DNA of 64,000 nt, taken from positions 4,080,217-4,144,216 of the forward strand of contig NZ_CP042582.1 in the NCBI RefSeq assembly GCF_008728835.1. Direction: 5' to 3'. This DNA comes from Hypericibacter adhaerens. GTDB lineage: Bacteria > Pseudomonadota > Alphaproteobacteria > Dongiales > Dongiaceae. The notes under the pieces were generated by a model, which made no database searches, was not told the origin of the DNA, and saw nothing but the letters and a program-made list of their open reading frames with translations. Positions 8,283 to 16,774 of the stretch are shown here, piece after piece (position 1 is the stretch's first letter; each line of letters opens with the position of its first letter). The position numbers were made by a program, and so were the translations under genes.

Positions 8283-9259
8283 CGCCGCCGCTCCTTCGAG
8301 CGCAGGTGAAGCGCCAGGACGAACACCATCATGACGAGGCCCTTGAGCAGGATCTGCGTGCCGGTGCTGTAGCCGCGCAGCAGCACCAGGTCGGTCGCGA
8401 AGGCGATGATGATCACGCCGCCGAGCGTCCGCCAGACGGCGCCGCGCCCGCCGGCGATGGCGGCCCCGCCGATGAGGGTGGCGGCGATGGCGTCGTAGTT
8501 GAGCGTGCCGCGGTTGAGCAGCAGCGAGGCGCTGTGGTTGAAGGCCGCGAGCAGGATGCCGGTCAAGGCCGCCGTGACGCCGGCCAGGCAGAAGACGCTG
8601 GCACCGATCCGGCCCAGCGGGAGCGCCGCCGCGCGGGCCGCGGCCCGGCTCTCGCCCAGCATGTAGATCTCGCGGCCCAGCCGGGTGCCACGCAGGATCA
8701 ACTCGGTCACGACGACCAGCAGCAGGAGCAGATAGAACCCGAGCGGCAGGCCGAGCGGGGTGATGTTGAGGATGGCGTAGCTGTCCGAGACGGGAGAGAT
8801 CGTCGTGCCGCCGGATATGGCCACGCTGAGGCCCTCCTGGATCGAGCCCGCGGCGATCGTCACGATGATCGGGTTGGCGTCCCAGGCGCCGATGGCCAGT
8901 CCCTGAAGCAGCCCCAGGATGGCGCCGAGCGCCACCGTCATCAGGACGGCTGGCACCAGCCCGAACTGCAGCGCGAAGACGAAGAACATGGCCGTCACGG
9001 TTCCCGTCGTCGCCAGCGACATCGAGACGAAGGCGCCGCTGATCATGATGAGGGTCATGCCGATGGCGACCAGGCCCACGAAGGTGGTCGAGGCCAGCAC
9101 CGCCTGGAAATTCGCGATCGTGAAGAAGCCGGGCGTGGCCGCCGCCAGGCCGACGATGAGCAGCAGGGCCAGGATCCCCACGACCTGCAGCAGCTTCAGC
9201 ACCAGCGCCCGCGCCCGCCAGGGGGCCGCCGCCTTCGGCTTGATCGCGGTGCTGGCCAT
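8279..9259 (-). CDS. Ribose-type (CUT2) ABC transporter permease, first copy
   Basis: This 326-residue RbsC-family membrane protein carries TTFVGLVAIGMTLIMISGAF and LLQGLAIGAWDANPIIVTI, which match the second-helix and central conserved loops of the family, and a C-terminal GGAAIAGGRGAVWRTLGGVI loop. It should form the inner-membrane channel together with the permease encoded immediately downstream. It lies 3 bases after the ATPase stop and overlaps the next permease by four bases, so the operon is tightly coupled. Substrate specificity is set by the binding protein and is not evident from the permease. Confidence 0.9.
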   Translation of the reverse strand: MASTAIKPKAAAPWRARALVLKLLQVVGILALLLIVGLAAATPGFFTIANFQAVLASTTFVGLVAIGMTLIMISGAFVSMSLATTGTVTAMFFVFALQFGLVPAVLMTVALGAILGLLQGLAIGAWDANPIIVTIAAGSIQEGLSVAISGGTTISPVSDSYAILNITPLGLPLGFYLLLLLVVVTELILRGTRLGREIYMLGESRAAARAAALPLGRIGASVFCLAGVTAALTGILLAAFNHSASLLLNRGTLNYDAIAATLIGGAAIAGGRGAVWRTLGGVIIIAFATDLVLLRGYSTGTQILLKGLVMMVFVLALHLRSKERRR

Positions 9260-9262
9260 CGC

Positions 9263-10804
9263 CTAGGCCGCTCCCTCGAGGGCCGAATGCGTCATGTCCG
9301 CCAGGATCGAGGCGGCATCGACCTCGGCGCGCTGGCGCTCGCTGACGATGACGCCGCCGCGCATCGCGATCACCACATCCGCCAGATGCAGGATCTCGTC
9401 GAGCTCGGTCGAGGCGAAGACGACCACGGCCCCTTCGTCGGCGACGCCGCGGATGAGCGCGTGGATCTCGGCCCGCCCGCGGACATCGACGCCGCGGGTC
9501 GGCTCGTCGAGCAGCAGGACCTTGGTGTCGGAGCGCCGCAGGCAGCGGCCCAGCAGCACCTTCTGCTGATTGCCGCCGCTGAGGCGCGAGACCGCCTCGG
9601 GCAGGCGCTCGGGCTTGATGCCGATCGCCTGGCAGAGCGCGACCGCGACGGCCTTGAGCGCGTCCAGGCGCAGGATGCCGCCGATGCTGAAGGCGCGCAG
9701 CCGCGTCGCGGTCAGGTTCGACTGGATCGATTGGCCGAGAAACAGCCCTTCGCCCTTCCGGTCGCCCGAGACATAGGCGATGCCGGCGGCGCTGGCGGCC
9801 TGCGGCGATCCCAGCGAGACCGGGCGGCCTTCGAGCCGCACCCGGCCGCTCGCATCCGGCGAAAGACCCGCGATGGCCCGGACAACATCGGCGGTCCCGG
9901 ATCCGACTTGGCCGGCAAGTCCGTAGATACGGCCGCGCTCGGCCGAAAGATTGACGCCCCGGGTCCGCGCGCCGGTCGAGAGGTTGCGGACCTCGAGCGC
10001 GACATCGGCCTGCCGGCCGCGTTCGGCCCTGGGCCTGGCGGTTTCGGGAACGCTGCCCAGCATCATCGCCACCAGATCGCCGCCGCTGATGGCAGAGGTC
10101 GGCACCGTGCCGACGCGCTGGCCGTCCCGCATCACCGTGACCCGATGGCAGAGCTCCATCACCTCGTCCAGGCGATGCGAGACGTAGATGGCGGCACAAC
10201 CCGCTGCCGTCACCTTGCGGATCGCCTTGAACACATGCTCGATATCGACGCTGCTCAGGGTGGCGGTGGGCTCGTCGAGAATGAAGAGACTGGCCTTCCG
10301 GCCGAGGGCGCGCGCGATCTCCACGAGCTGGCGCTGCCCCATCGAGAGATCCTCGATATAGGCCTCCGGATCGAGATCGGTCAGGCCGACCGCATCGAGC
10401 AGCCCGCGCGCGCGGGAACGGCTCTCGCGGCGGCTGCGGAAAAGAGGCTCGGCGACATTGCCGAGAAAGAGATTGTCCAGGACGGACAGCGCCGGAACGA
10501 CGCTGAGCTCCTGGTCGACCAGGGCCACCCCCCGCGCCTGCGCATCGCGGGCGGAGGTGAAGTTGGCTTCACCTCCGCCGATCAGGATGCGGCCCTCGTC
10601 CGGCTGGAGCAGGCCCGCCAGCATCTTCACGACCGTGCTCTTGCCGGCGCCGTTATGGCCGCAAAGGCCATGGACCTCGCCGGCACGCACCTCGAAGGAG
10701 ACGTTGCTCACGGCCCGGATCGCGCCGAAGCTCCGCGAGACGCCGTCGATGGTCAGCAGCACCGGCGCCGGGCCGGCGATGGCCGTCTCGGTCTGGGTCA
10801 ACAC
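9263..10804 (-). CDS. Ribose/galactose-type ABC transporter ATPase with two nucleotide-binding domains
   Basis: The 513-residue protein is an RbsA/MglA-type tandem ATPase. Domain 1 has Walker A GHNGAGKST, signature LSMGQRQLVEIA and Walker B LFILDEPTATLSS. Domain 2 has a degenerate Walker A (GQVGSGTADVV, lacking the lysine), signature LSGGNQQKVLLG and Walker B VLLLDEPTRGVDV. Loss of the lysine in the second site is normal for this family. It energises the importer formed with the two permeases downstream. The start is GTG at 10802-10804, directly abutting the stop of the binding-protein gene. The whole unit follows the hydantoinase genes on the same strand. Confidence 0.93.
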   Translation of the reverse strand: MLTQTETAIAGPAPVLLTIDGVSRSFGAIRAVSNVSFEVRAGEVHGLCGHNGAGKSTVVKMLAGLLQPDEGRILIGGGEANFTSARDAQARGVALVDQELSVVPALSVLDNLFLGNVAEPLFRSRRESRSRARGLLDAVGLTDLDPEAYIEDLSMGQRQLVEIARALGRKASLFILDEPTATLSSVDIEHVFKAIRKVTAAGCAAIYVSHRLDEVMELCHRVTVMRDGQRVGTVPTSAISGGDLVAMMLGSVPETARPRAERGRQADVALEVRNLSTGARTRGVNLSAERGRIYGLAGQVGSGTADVVRAIAGLSPDASGRVRLEGRPVSLGSPQAASAAGIAYVSGDRKGEGLFLGQSIQSNLTATRLRAFSIGGILRLDALKAVAVALCQAIGIKPERLPEAVSRLSGGNQQKVLLGRCLRRSDTKVLLLDEPTRGVDVRGRAEIHALIRGVADEGAVVVFASTELDEILHLADVVIAMRGGVIVSERQRAEVDAASILADMTHSALEGAA

Positions 10805-11812
10805 TCAGCTCTTCGAGCAGAGTTCCGCATATTTCTCGAGGGTCGGCCCATGGACGCGATATTCGGGCACGATCACCGTCTTCGGCACGGTCTCGCCCTT
10901 GAGGAAGGCGATCGCGGTCTCGGCCGTGACGATGCCCTGCGTCCAGGCATCCTCGGTCGCCGTGCCATACATGTCGCCGGCACGGATCGCCTGGATGCCC
11001 TCGGCGGTGCAGTTGGTGCCGGTGACGACCAGGCCGTCATTCTTCACGCCCACCTTCATGCCGGCCTGCTTGGCGGCCTCGATGATCGGGATCGCCATAT
11101 AGTCGGCATCGGCCCGCACGGCATCGACGCCGCCCTGCGAGGCATATTTGGCGAAGAGCTGCTGGGCGATCTTGCCGCTCTGCACCGGATCCCAGTTCGA
11201 GTCCTGGACGTCGAGGATCTTGTATTCCGGCGCCGTCGCCATGACCTCCTCGAAGCCCTTCTGGCGGTCCTGCACCATCTGCGAACCCGCGGTGCCGGTG
11301 ATCACGATGACATTGCCGGACTTGAGGCCCCGCTCCCGCAGGCCGTCGATGAGGTTCTGGGCGGCGAAGCGGCCCAGCGCCGCATTGTCGGCGATCACCT
11401 GGAGCGCGATGTCGTCCATGATCGAGGCATCGGCCGGGCTGTCCATATAGAGCACCGGAACGCCCGCAGCCTTCGCCTTCTTGATCGAGGCGATCAGCGA
11501 CTTGTCGTCGGCCGGCTCGATCATGAGCAGGTCGGGCTTCTGCGAGATAGCCTGGTTGATCTGCTGCACCTCCTGGACCGGGTCGAGATCGCTTTCCAGC
11601 ACGCTGACCTTGACCCCCGCCCCCTCCAGGCCGGCGACGATGCGCTCGTTGAAGACCTTGCACCAGGGATTGGCCGGGCCGCAGGTGACCAGAATCACCT
11701 TCTTGCTCGACAGGTCCGCGGCCTGCGCGGCGCCGACGACGGCCATGGTGGCCAGAACCGACGCAAATCCCAGTTGAAGCAGTCTCGATATCCCCAGCGC
11801 CCTTTTCGGCAT
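10805..11812 (-). CDS. Periplasmic sugar-type (CUT2) ABC substrate-binding protein
   Basis: The protein of about 335 residues begins with a Sec signal (ISRLLQLGFASVLATMAVVG then AAQAAD). The mature part has the peripla_BP_4/RbsB fold: KKVILVTCGPANPWCKVFNE, the helix EVQQINQAISQKPDLLMIEP, and VPVLYMDSPADAS. It should capture a small solute and deliver it to the two-permease importer. The ATG at 11810-11812 is preferred because GGAGG lies 8 bases upstream; the ATG six bases earlier is too close to it, and the longest frame starts at 11899 inside the hyuA tail. The fold is usual for pentoses, but neighbouring hydantoinase genes suggest a nitrogen-containing cyclic or sugar-like compound. Confidence 0.9.
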   Translation of the reverse strand: MPKRALGISRLLQLGFASVLATMAVVGAAQAADLSSKKVILVTCGPANPWCKVFNERIVAGLEGAGVKVSVLESDLDPVQEVQQINQAISQKPDLLMIEPADDKSLIASIKKAKAAGVPVLYMDSPADASIMDDIALQVIADNAALGRFAAQNLIDGLRERGLKSGNVIVITGTAGSQMVQDRQKGFEEVMATAPEYKILDVQDSNWDPVQSGKIAQQLFAKYASQGGVDAVRADADYMAIPIIEAAKQAGMKVGVKNDGLVVTGTNCTAEGIQAIRAGDMYGTATEDAWTQGIVTAETAIAFLKGETVPKTVIVPEYRVHGPTLEKYAELCSKS

Positions 11813-11895
11813 CTGCATTTCCTCCCTTGTGTTGAGCGCCAAGCAGGACGCCCGCTGTCTCTTTCCCTCGGCCGCCCCGCCCGGGGCGGGACCGT

Positions 11896-13956
11896 TCATT
11901 CGACCGTCACCCGATAGTTCCCGGACGCATCCGCGGTGGCCGTCATCCCCGGCAGCAGCAGGATCGTGGTCGTGCTCTCCTCGATGATCGCCGGCCCGGC
12001 GATGGCAGCGCCCGGCGCGCAGGCGGCACCGTCGAAGACCGGGATCTCGGCCATGCCGCCCAGCCGATGGACATAGACCCGGCGCCGCGATTTCGGCGCC
12101 GGTACCGGCACGCCTGCCGGGTTCGCCGCAACGGACGCCGTGCGGTGACCGCTGGCGCCGACAGCCGTCACCTTCCAGGTGACGAACTCGACGATATTGC
12201 TCTCGTCCTTGATGCCGTAGATGCGCTCATGCATCTGGTTGAAGGAGGCGACCAGGACCGCGAGGTCCTTCGGGCCGATCGAACCGCCCTCGAGATCGAG
12301 CGGAACCTCGATCTCCCAGGCCTGGTATTCGTAGCGGCCCATGAAGGCGTATTCGTAAGCACGCTGCGCGGGCGGCACCTGGGCGCGCTCGAAGAAACCG
12401 TCGCAGCGCCGCCTGAGGCGATCGAGCAAGCCATTCACGGCATCGGCATCGAACTGGCGGCTGTCGGTGTGAAGGCTGCCCACCGCTTCCCAGCGGATAT
12501 CCGAGACCAGCCCGCCGAAGGCGCTGAGGCCGGCCGACAGCTTCGGGATCATGAAACTCTTGAGCCCCAGCACGTCGGCCATCTCCGCGATGTGGCAGGC
12601 GGTGGCGCCGCCGCCCGAGACGAGGTAGCTGTCGCGGGGATTGATGCCCTCGTTGACGGTGATGTCCTCGATCGCCGCGATCATGTTGTGGTTGCAGGTG
12701 GTGTAGATCGCATAGGCCGCTTCGACCAGGCCGACGCCGAGCCGGGCTGCGATCCTGCCCACCGCCTGCTCCGCCAGGTCCCGGCGCAGCTTGATGCGGC
12801 CGCCGAGGAAGAAATCGGGATCGATGATGCCGAGCACGACATTGGCATCGGTGACCGTCGCCTCGGTGCCGCCCGCCCCATAGCAGGCGGGGCCCGGCCG
12901 CGCCCCGGCGCTGTTGGGGCCGACGCGCAGAAGCCCGCCGACATCGACCCAGGCGACGCTGCCGCCGCCGGCGCCCACCGACCGCACATCGACCTTGGGC
13001 AGGCCCAGCAGATCGTGCGGGAAGATCAGGGCTTCCGGCGTGACCACGATCTGGCCGCCGCGGACCGCCGACACGTCGAAGGTGGTGCCGCCCATGTCGA
13101 CCACGATCACGTCGGGATCGCGGGTCAGGTGCCGGGCCGCGATCGGTGCCAAGGTCGGGCCGGACATGACGCTGTAGATCGGCTTCGCGACGATCTCGTC
13201 GGGCGGCATCATGCCGCCGACGCAGTTGGCGATGAGGAGACGGTTCTCGTAGCCCGCCTTCCTCAGCGCCCGGTCGAGCGCGCCGACATAGGCGCCCACC
13301 ACCGGGCGCAACGAGGCATCGATGGCGGTCGAGATCGTGCGCCGGTATTCGCGCGGGATCGGGTTGACCTCGTGGCTGAGGCTGACGGGCAGCTCCGGCC
13401 AAAGCTGCCGGACGATCTCGAGGGCGCGCAGCTCGTGGCTGGGATTGACGATCGACCAGAGCAGGCTGATCGCGATGGCCTCGACCCCGGCCTTGCGGAA
13501 ATGGGCCACGGCCTCGCGGACGTCGCTTTCGACCAGCGGCGAGACCTCCTTGCCCTGCGCATCGATCCGCCCGCCGACCGGAAAGGTGCGGTTGCGCGGC
13601 ACAAAGGGATCGGGGAAATCCAGCTTCCAGTTCCAGGGCCGTTTGCGCGGCGCCTCGCGCAGGGTGAGGATGTCGGGATGCCCTTCGGTCGCGATCAATC
13701 CGACGGGCGCCGTGTTGCCGACCACGAGCGCGTTGGTCGAGACGGTCGTGCCATGGACGATCGAAGCGACCTCTTTCAGGAAGCCGGACAGGCTCTTGCC
13801 GTAATGCTCGGCGGCCACGCCCAGCACGTCCATGAAGCCGCGCTCGAACTCGCCCGGCGTGGAGGGGCATTTCAGGATGCGGGGCGCCTTGCCCGCCTCC
13901 ATGACCACGCAATCGGTGAAGGTGCCACCGATATCGATGCCGACGCTGTAGGTCAT
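11896..13956 (-). CDS. hyuA: Hydantoinase/oxoprolinase subunit A (N-methylhydantoinase A-type, ATP-dependent)
   Basis: The 686-residue protein has the ASKHA-type ATPase fold of HyuA. The N-terminus GIDIGGTFTDCVVME is the phosphate-binding loop, VHGTTVSTNALV follows, and VIVVDMGGTTFDVSAV and GAGGGSVAWVDVGG form the second half of the site. HyuA with HyuB hydrolyses five-membered cyclic amides (hydantoins, 5-oxoproline) or carboxylates related ketones, using ATP. It is encoded 4 bases after hyuB on the same strand and is followed by the ABC importer genes after an 83-base gap, suggesting uptake and ring opening of one compound. The C-terminal domain (PGAAIAGPAIIEESTTTILL) is complete. Confidence 0.93.
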   Translation of the reverse strand: MTYSVGIDIGGTFTDCVVMEAGKAPRILKCPSTPGEFERGFMDVLGVAAEHYGKSLSGFLKEVASIVHGTTVSTNALVVGNTAPVGLIATEGHPDILTLREAPRKRPWNWKLDFPDPFVPRNRTFPVGGRIDAQGKEVSPLVESDVREAVAHFRKAGVEAIAISLLWSIVNPSHELRALEIVRQLWPELPVSLSHEVNPIPREYRRTISTAIDASLRPVVGAYVGALDRALRKAGYENRLLIANCVGGMMPPDEIVAKPIYSVMSGPTLAPIAARHLTRDPDVIVVDMGGTTFDVSAVRGGQIVVTPEALIFPHDLLGLPKVDVRSVGAGGGSVAWVDVGGLLRVGPNSAGARPGPACYGAGGTEATVTDANVVLGIIDPDFFLGGRIKLRRDLAEQAVGRIAARLGVGLVEAAYAIYTTCNHNMIAAIEDITVNEGINPRDSYLVSGGGATACHIAEMADVLGLKSFMIPKLSAGLSAFGGLVSDIRWEAVGSLHTDSRQFDADAVNGLLDRLRRRCDGFFERAQVPPAQRAYEYAFMGRYEYQAWEIEVPLDLEGGSIGPKDLAVLVASFNQMHERIYGIKDESNIVEFVTWKVTAVGASGHRTASVAANPAGVPVPAPKSRRRVYVHRLGGMAEIPVFDGAACAPGAAIAGPAIIEESTTTILLLPGMTATADASGNYRVTVE

Positions 13957-13960
13957 GCCG

Positions 13961-15769
13961 TCAGCGCGCCCCCGCGCGACGCAGCGCAGCCGTCGCGGCC
14001 TCGTCCACGCGATAATCGACGCCGTTGCCGGCGAGCGCCAGCTTCACCCGATAGACGCGCTCGGCCGTCGCCGGGCTGATCCAGCGGCGGTTGACGTCGC
14101 GCGCGACGCGGGCGGGCTCGCGCTCGGCGGGGCTGCCATAGCCGCCGCCGGAGCTGGTACGGAAGATCATCCGCTCGCCGGGCCGGCAGGTCTCGATATG
14201 GAAGCCCGGCAGCCGCTCCTCCTCGCCATTCGCATGACGCTTCATATTTTGTGACGAGGCGCCGTCGCCGCCGCCCAGCACGCCGCGCGGCCCGTTGATG
14301 TCGCCGTCGCTGCAATAGGCGACGCTGAGGTCGCCCGACAGCGAGCGATAGGCGCCCTGCATGGCGGGCGCCCCGTTCCACTGCCCCATGCCGATCGCGT
14401 CGCAGGCGACATGGCGGGCTTCGACCAGGATCGGATACATCGCCTCGTCGATCTCGATCGAATCCAGGGCCAGCACGCCGCCGCCATTGGGCGCCTCGTA
14501 GGTCAGCCAGCCGTCATGCCCGTTGAGGCCGGGACCGGTCGAAAGCCCGAAGAAGACCATGTTGATGTAGGGCTTGGGCGCACCCCTGCGGTCGTCGAAG
14601 CCCGAGACCACGCCCATGTTGCAGCCGAACTCGGTGCCGCCCTCGGCGAGCCCGAAGGGTTTGCCCATCTGCGTGAAGGCGCATTGCACGGCATTGATGA
14701 GGCGATCGTTCACGCCCATGGTGGCGTTCGAGGTGCCGGCCGGATAGCTCGGGCGCCCCACGACGCAGCCGTCGCGCAGCATCACCTTGATGCAGCTGGC
14801 ACTGCCCTCGTTGTGCGGCAGCGTCGGATCGAGATTGTAGAACACGCCGATGCGCGCCCCGCCGGTGGCGCAGGCCTCGGAGAGATTGACGCCGCCGGGG
14901 ACGCAGTCGGGATTGTCGCGCAGATCGACCGTGACGAGGCCCGCCTCCGGATCGACCGTCACCTTCGCGGTGATCGGGATGCCCTCCTCCGCCACCGTCG
15001 GGATCGGATCGTGCCGGACGGTATAAGCGTAGGTGCCCCTGGGGAGCTGACGGATGGCCGCCACCGCCCGGCGATGGCCGTAGGCGATCCATTCCTCGAT
15101 GAATGTCTTGATCAGGGCCGTGCCGTAACGCTCGCCCAGCTCCTTCAGGCGGCGCTCGCCGGTGCGGCAGGCGCCGACCTGGGCACAATAGTCGCCGTAC
15201 CAGATGTGGCTCTCGCGGATGTTCTCGCGGCACCACCGGATCAGATCCTTCTTGTCCGCGTAGTTCTCCTGGAAGCGCACGACCGGGATGTGGATGCCCT
15301 CCTCGTAGACGGTGCGGAAATAGGCATCCATGGTGGTGGGCAGATGGGCGCCGGTGTCGGCATGGTGCGACCGGGCCACCACCCAGAACATCGGCTCCTC
15401 GCCGAAGAAGACGGGCACGCAGAGCGTCATGTCGGCGTGATGCGTCCCGCCGTAATAAGGGCTGTTGGAGAAGAAGGCGTCGCCGGGACGGACATCGTCG
15501 AAGAGCCGGGTGATCGGCTTGGTGGTCAGGTCCATCGCCGTCACATGGACCGGCATCGCCTCCTCGACGCAGACCAGGCGGTGATCGTAGGTCAGGAGGC
15601 TGCAGGAGAAGTCGCGCGCGTTCGTGATCGCGGTCGAGCGGCTCGCCTTCTTCACGATGTTCGACATCTCGCGAACGATCGATTCGAGGCGGCTCGAGAG
15701 CACCGCCAGCAGCATCGGATCGAATGGCGATCCGGCGCGCTCCCCGGCTCCGGTCGGAGCGTTCGACAT
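13961..15769 (-). CDS. hyuB: Hydantoinase/oxoprolinase subunit B
   Basis: The 602-residue HyuB-family protein is the partner of HyuA in ATP-dependent cyclic amidases and related acetone- or acetophenone-type carboxylases. Family segments include SRLESIVREMSN, the HVTAMDL region, PGDAFFSNSPYYGGTHHADMT with its probable metal-binding histidines, and ARSHHADTGAHLP. The tail RMIFRTSSGGGYGSP is the standard HyuB terminus. It is first in the operon, followed by hyuA after 4 bases. The upstream intergenic region contains a 14-base perfect palindrome and the divergent GntR regulator, which is likely to control the operon. The precise substrate is not readable from the sequence. Confidence 0.93.
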   Translation of the reverse strand: MSNAPTGAGERAGSPFDPMLLAVLSSRLESIVREMSNIVKKASRSTAITNARDFSCSLLTYDHRLVCVEEAMPVHVTAMDLTTKPITRLFDDVRPGDAFFSNSPYYGGTHHADMTLCVPVFFGEEPMFWVVARSHHADTGAHLPTTMDAYFRTVYEEGIHIPVVRFQENYADKKDLIRWCRENIRESHIWYGDYCAQVGACRTGERRLKELGERYGTALIKTFIEEWIAYGHRRAVAAIRQLPRGTYAYTVRHDPIPTVAEEGIPITAKVTVDPEAGLVTVDLRDNPDCVPGGVNLSEACATGGARIGVFYNLDPTLPHNEGSASCIKVMLRDGCVVGRPSYPAGTSNATMGVNDRLINAVQCAFTQMGKPFGLAEGGTEFGCNMGVVSGFDDRRGAPKPYINMVFFGLSTGPGLNGHDGWLTYEAPNGGGVLALDSIEIDEAMYPILVEARHVACDAIGMGQWNGAPAMQGAYRSLSGDLSVAYCSDGDINGPRGVLGGGDGASSQNMKRHANGEEERLPGFHIETCRPGERMIFRTSSGGGYGSPAEREPARVARDVNRRWISPATAERVYRVKLALAGNGVDYRVDEAATAALRRAGAR

Positions 15770-15801
15770 CCTCAGCGCCTCATCCTGTCCCGTGTTTTAT
15801 A

Positions 15802-15815
15802 GATTTGATCAAATC
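15802..15815. promoter_or_regulatory. Perfect palindrome GATTTGATCAAATC, likely GntR operator
   Basis: This 14-base perfect palindrome sits 33 bases before the hyuB start and about 140 bases before the divergent GntR/FCD regulator start. Its symmetry and A+T content stand out from the surrounding G+C-rich sequence. FCD-type GntR regulators usually bind short palindromes at such divergent promoters, so it is the best candidate operator here. Confidence 0.6.
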
Positions 15816-15955
15816 CTAGAGGCCATATAGGGTGATGTCAATCGACAGGATGCGCGGGGTGTCGCGATGGATATTGAACCGGCGCAGGGTCTCGACTGGA
15901 ATGGCGCGCGAGGAGTCTCGCGGGCAGGTGGCACGCCGCGGGCTTCCGGAGAACA

Positions 15956-16765
15956 ATGAGGCGAGCGGTCGGGCGCGGCATCATGCGCAGGAAAGCGTCG
16001 GGGGACATGGCGAAGGCCGCGGTGGAGTCCAAGGGCATCTCGGCGCTCCGGCGCCGTCGGACGCGCGCGGTGCCGCATGGCGAGACGCATGAGGACATCT
16101 ATGCCCGCCTCAAGCAGGCGATCATGTCGGCGAGCTTCGTGCCGGGCGAACGGCTGATCGTGGCGCGCCTCGCCAAGATCTTCGGCACGAGCCCGATGCC
16201 GATCCGCGAAGCGCTCAGGCGGCTCGTGGCCGAGCAGGCACTGGAGAACAACCCCAACCGCGGTGTCGAGGTGCCGACCATGACGCCGACCCGCCTGATG
16301 GACCTGAAGCGCGTGCGCTGCGAGATCGAGGGCAAGGCGACGGAATGGGCGGCGACGGCCATCACGCCGGAGGAGCTGCAAGAGCTCGAGACGGTGCAGG
16401 CCCGGATGTCGACGATGGCGGAGAAGGGAATTGCGCGCGCCTATCTCGACCGGAATCTCGAGTTCCATTTCACGATCTACCGGGCCGCGAAGATACCGCT
16501 GCTGATCCCGATCATCGAGAGCCTGTGGATGCAGGCCGGGCCCTGCCTCAACGCCATGCGCAGCACTTCGACGCTGGGCCTCGGCCTGGATCACCACGAG
16601 GCCATGGTGGAGGCGCTGCGGCGGGGCGACGGCAAGAAGGCGCGCGAGGCGTTGCAGCGCGACATCTCCGAAGCGGCCGACATCATCCTGGAGTCGCTCG
16701 AGAACGCCGAAGAGCCGGCCGGACCGCCCCGATCCCCGGCGGCAGAGAGGATCGAGCGCGGCTAG
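15956..16765 (+). CDS. GntR-family transcriptional regulator with FCD ligand-binding domain
   Basis: This DNA-binding regulator has up to 269 residues. The winged helix covers about residues 44-110, with THEDIYARLKQAIMSASFVPG, LAKIFGTSPMPIREALRRL and NRGVEVPTMT typical of the FadR subgroup. The FCD helical domain follows, with the metal or ligand residues expected near RNLEFHFTIYRAA and LGLDHHEAMVEAL. It is divergent from hyuB, so it probably represses or activates the hydantoinase/ABC operon in response to its substrate. The start is uncertain. The ATG at 15956 has GGAG four bases upstream, while the ATG at 16007 (MAKAAVESK) would remove a basic leader of 17 residues. Confidence 0.9.
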   Translation: MRRAVGRGIMRRKASGDMAKAAVESKGISALRRRRTRAVPHGETHEDIYARLKQAIMSASFVPGERLIVARLAKIFGTSPMPIREALRRLVAEQALENNPNRGVEVPTMTPTRLMDLKRVRCEIEGKATEWAATAITPEELQELETVQARMSTMAEKGIARAYLDRNLEFHFTIYRAAKIPLLIPIIESLWMQAGPCLNAMRSTSTLGLGLDHHEAMVEALRRGDGKKAREALQRDISEAADIILESLENAEEPAGPPRSPAAERIERG

Positions 16766-16774
16766 CGGCGTCCG

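Noticed and set aside
7260-10199. 979-codon reverse frame as a fusion protein
   Set aside because: Only its C-terminal third is the real permease. The rest reads the other permease and the ATPase in a wrong frame.
8306-11917. 1203-codon plus-strand open frame
   Set aside because: It is antisense to the ABC transporter operon, with His/Arg/Asp-rich composition and no family pattern. High G+C creates such long shadow frames.
12067-14079. 670-codon plus-strand frame opposite hyuA
   Set aside because: It is an antisense shadow: the reverse strand encodes an intact HyuA with full motifs over the same bases.
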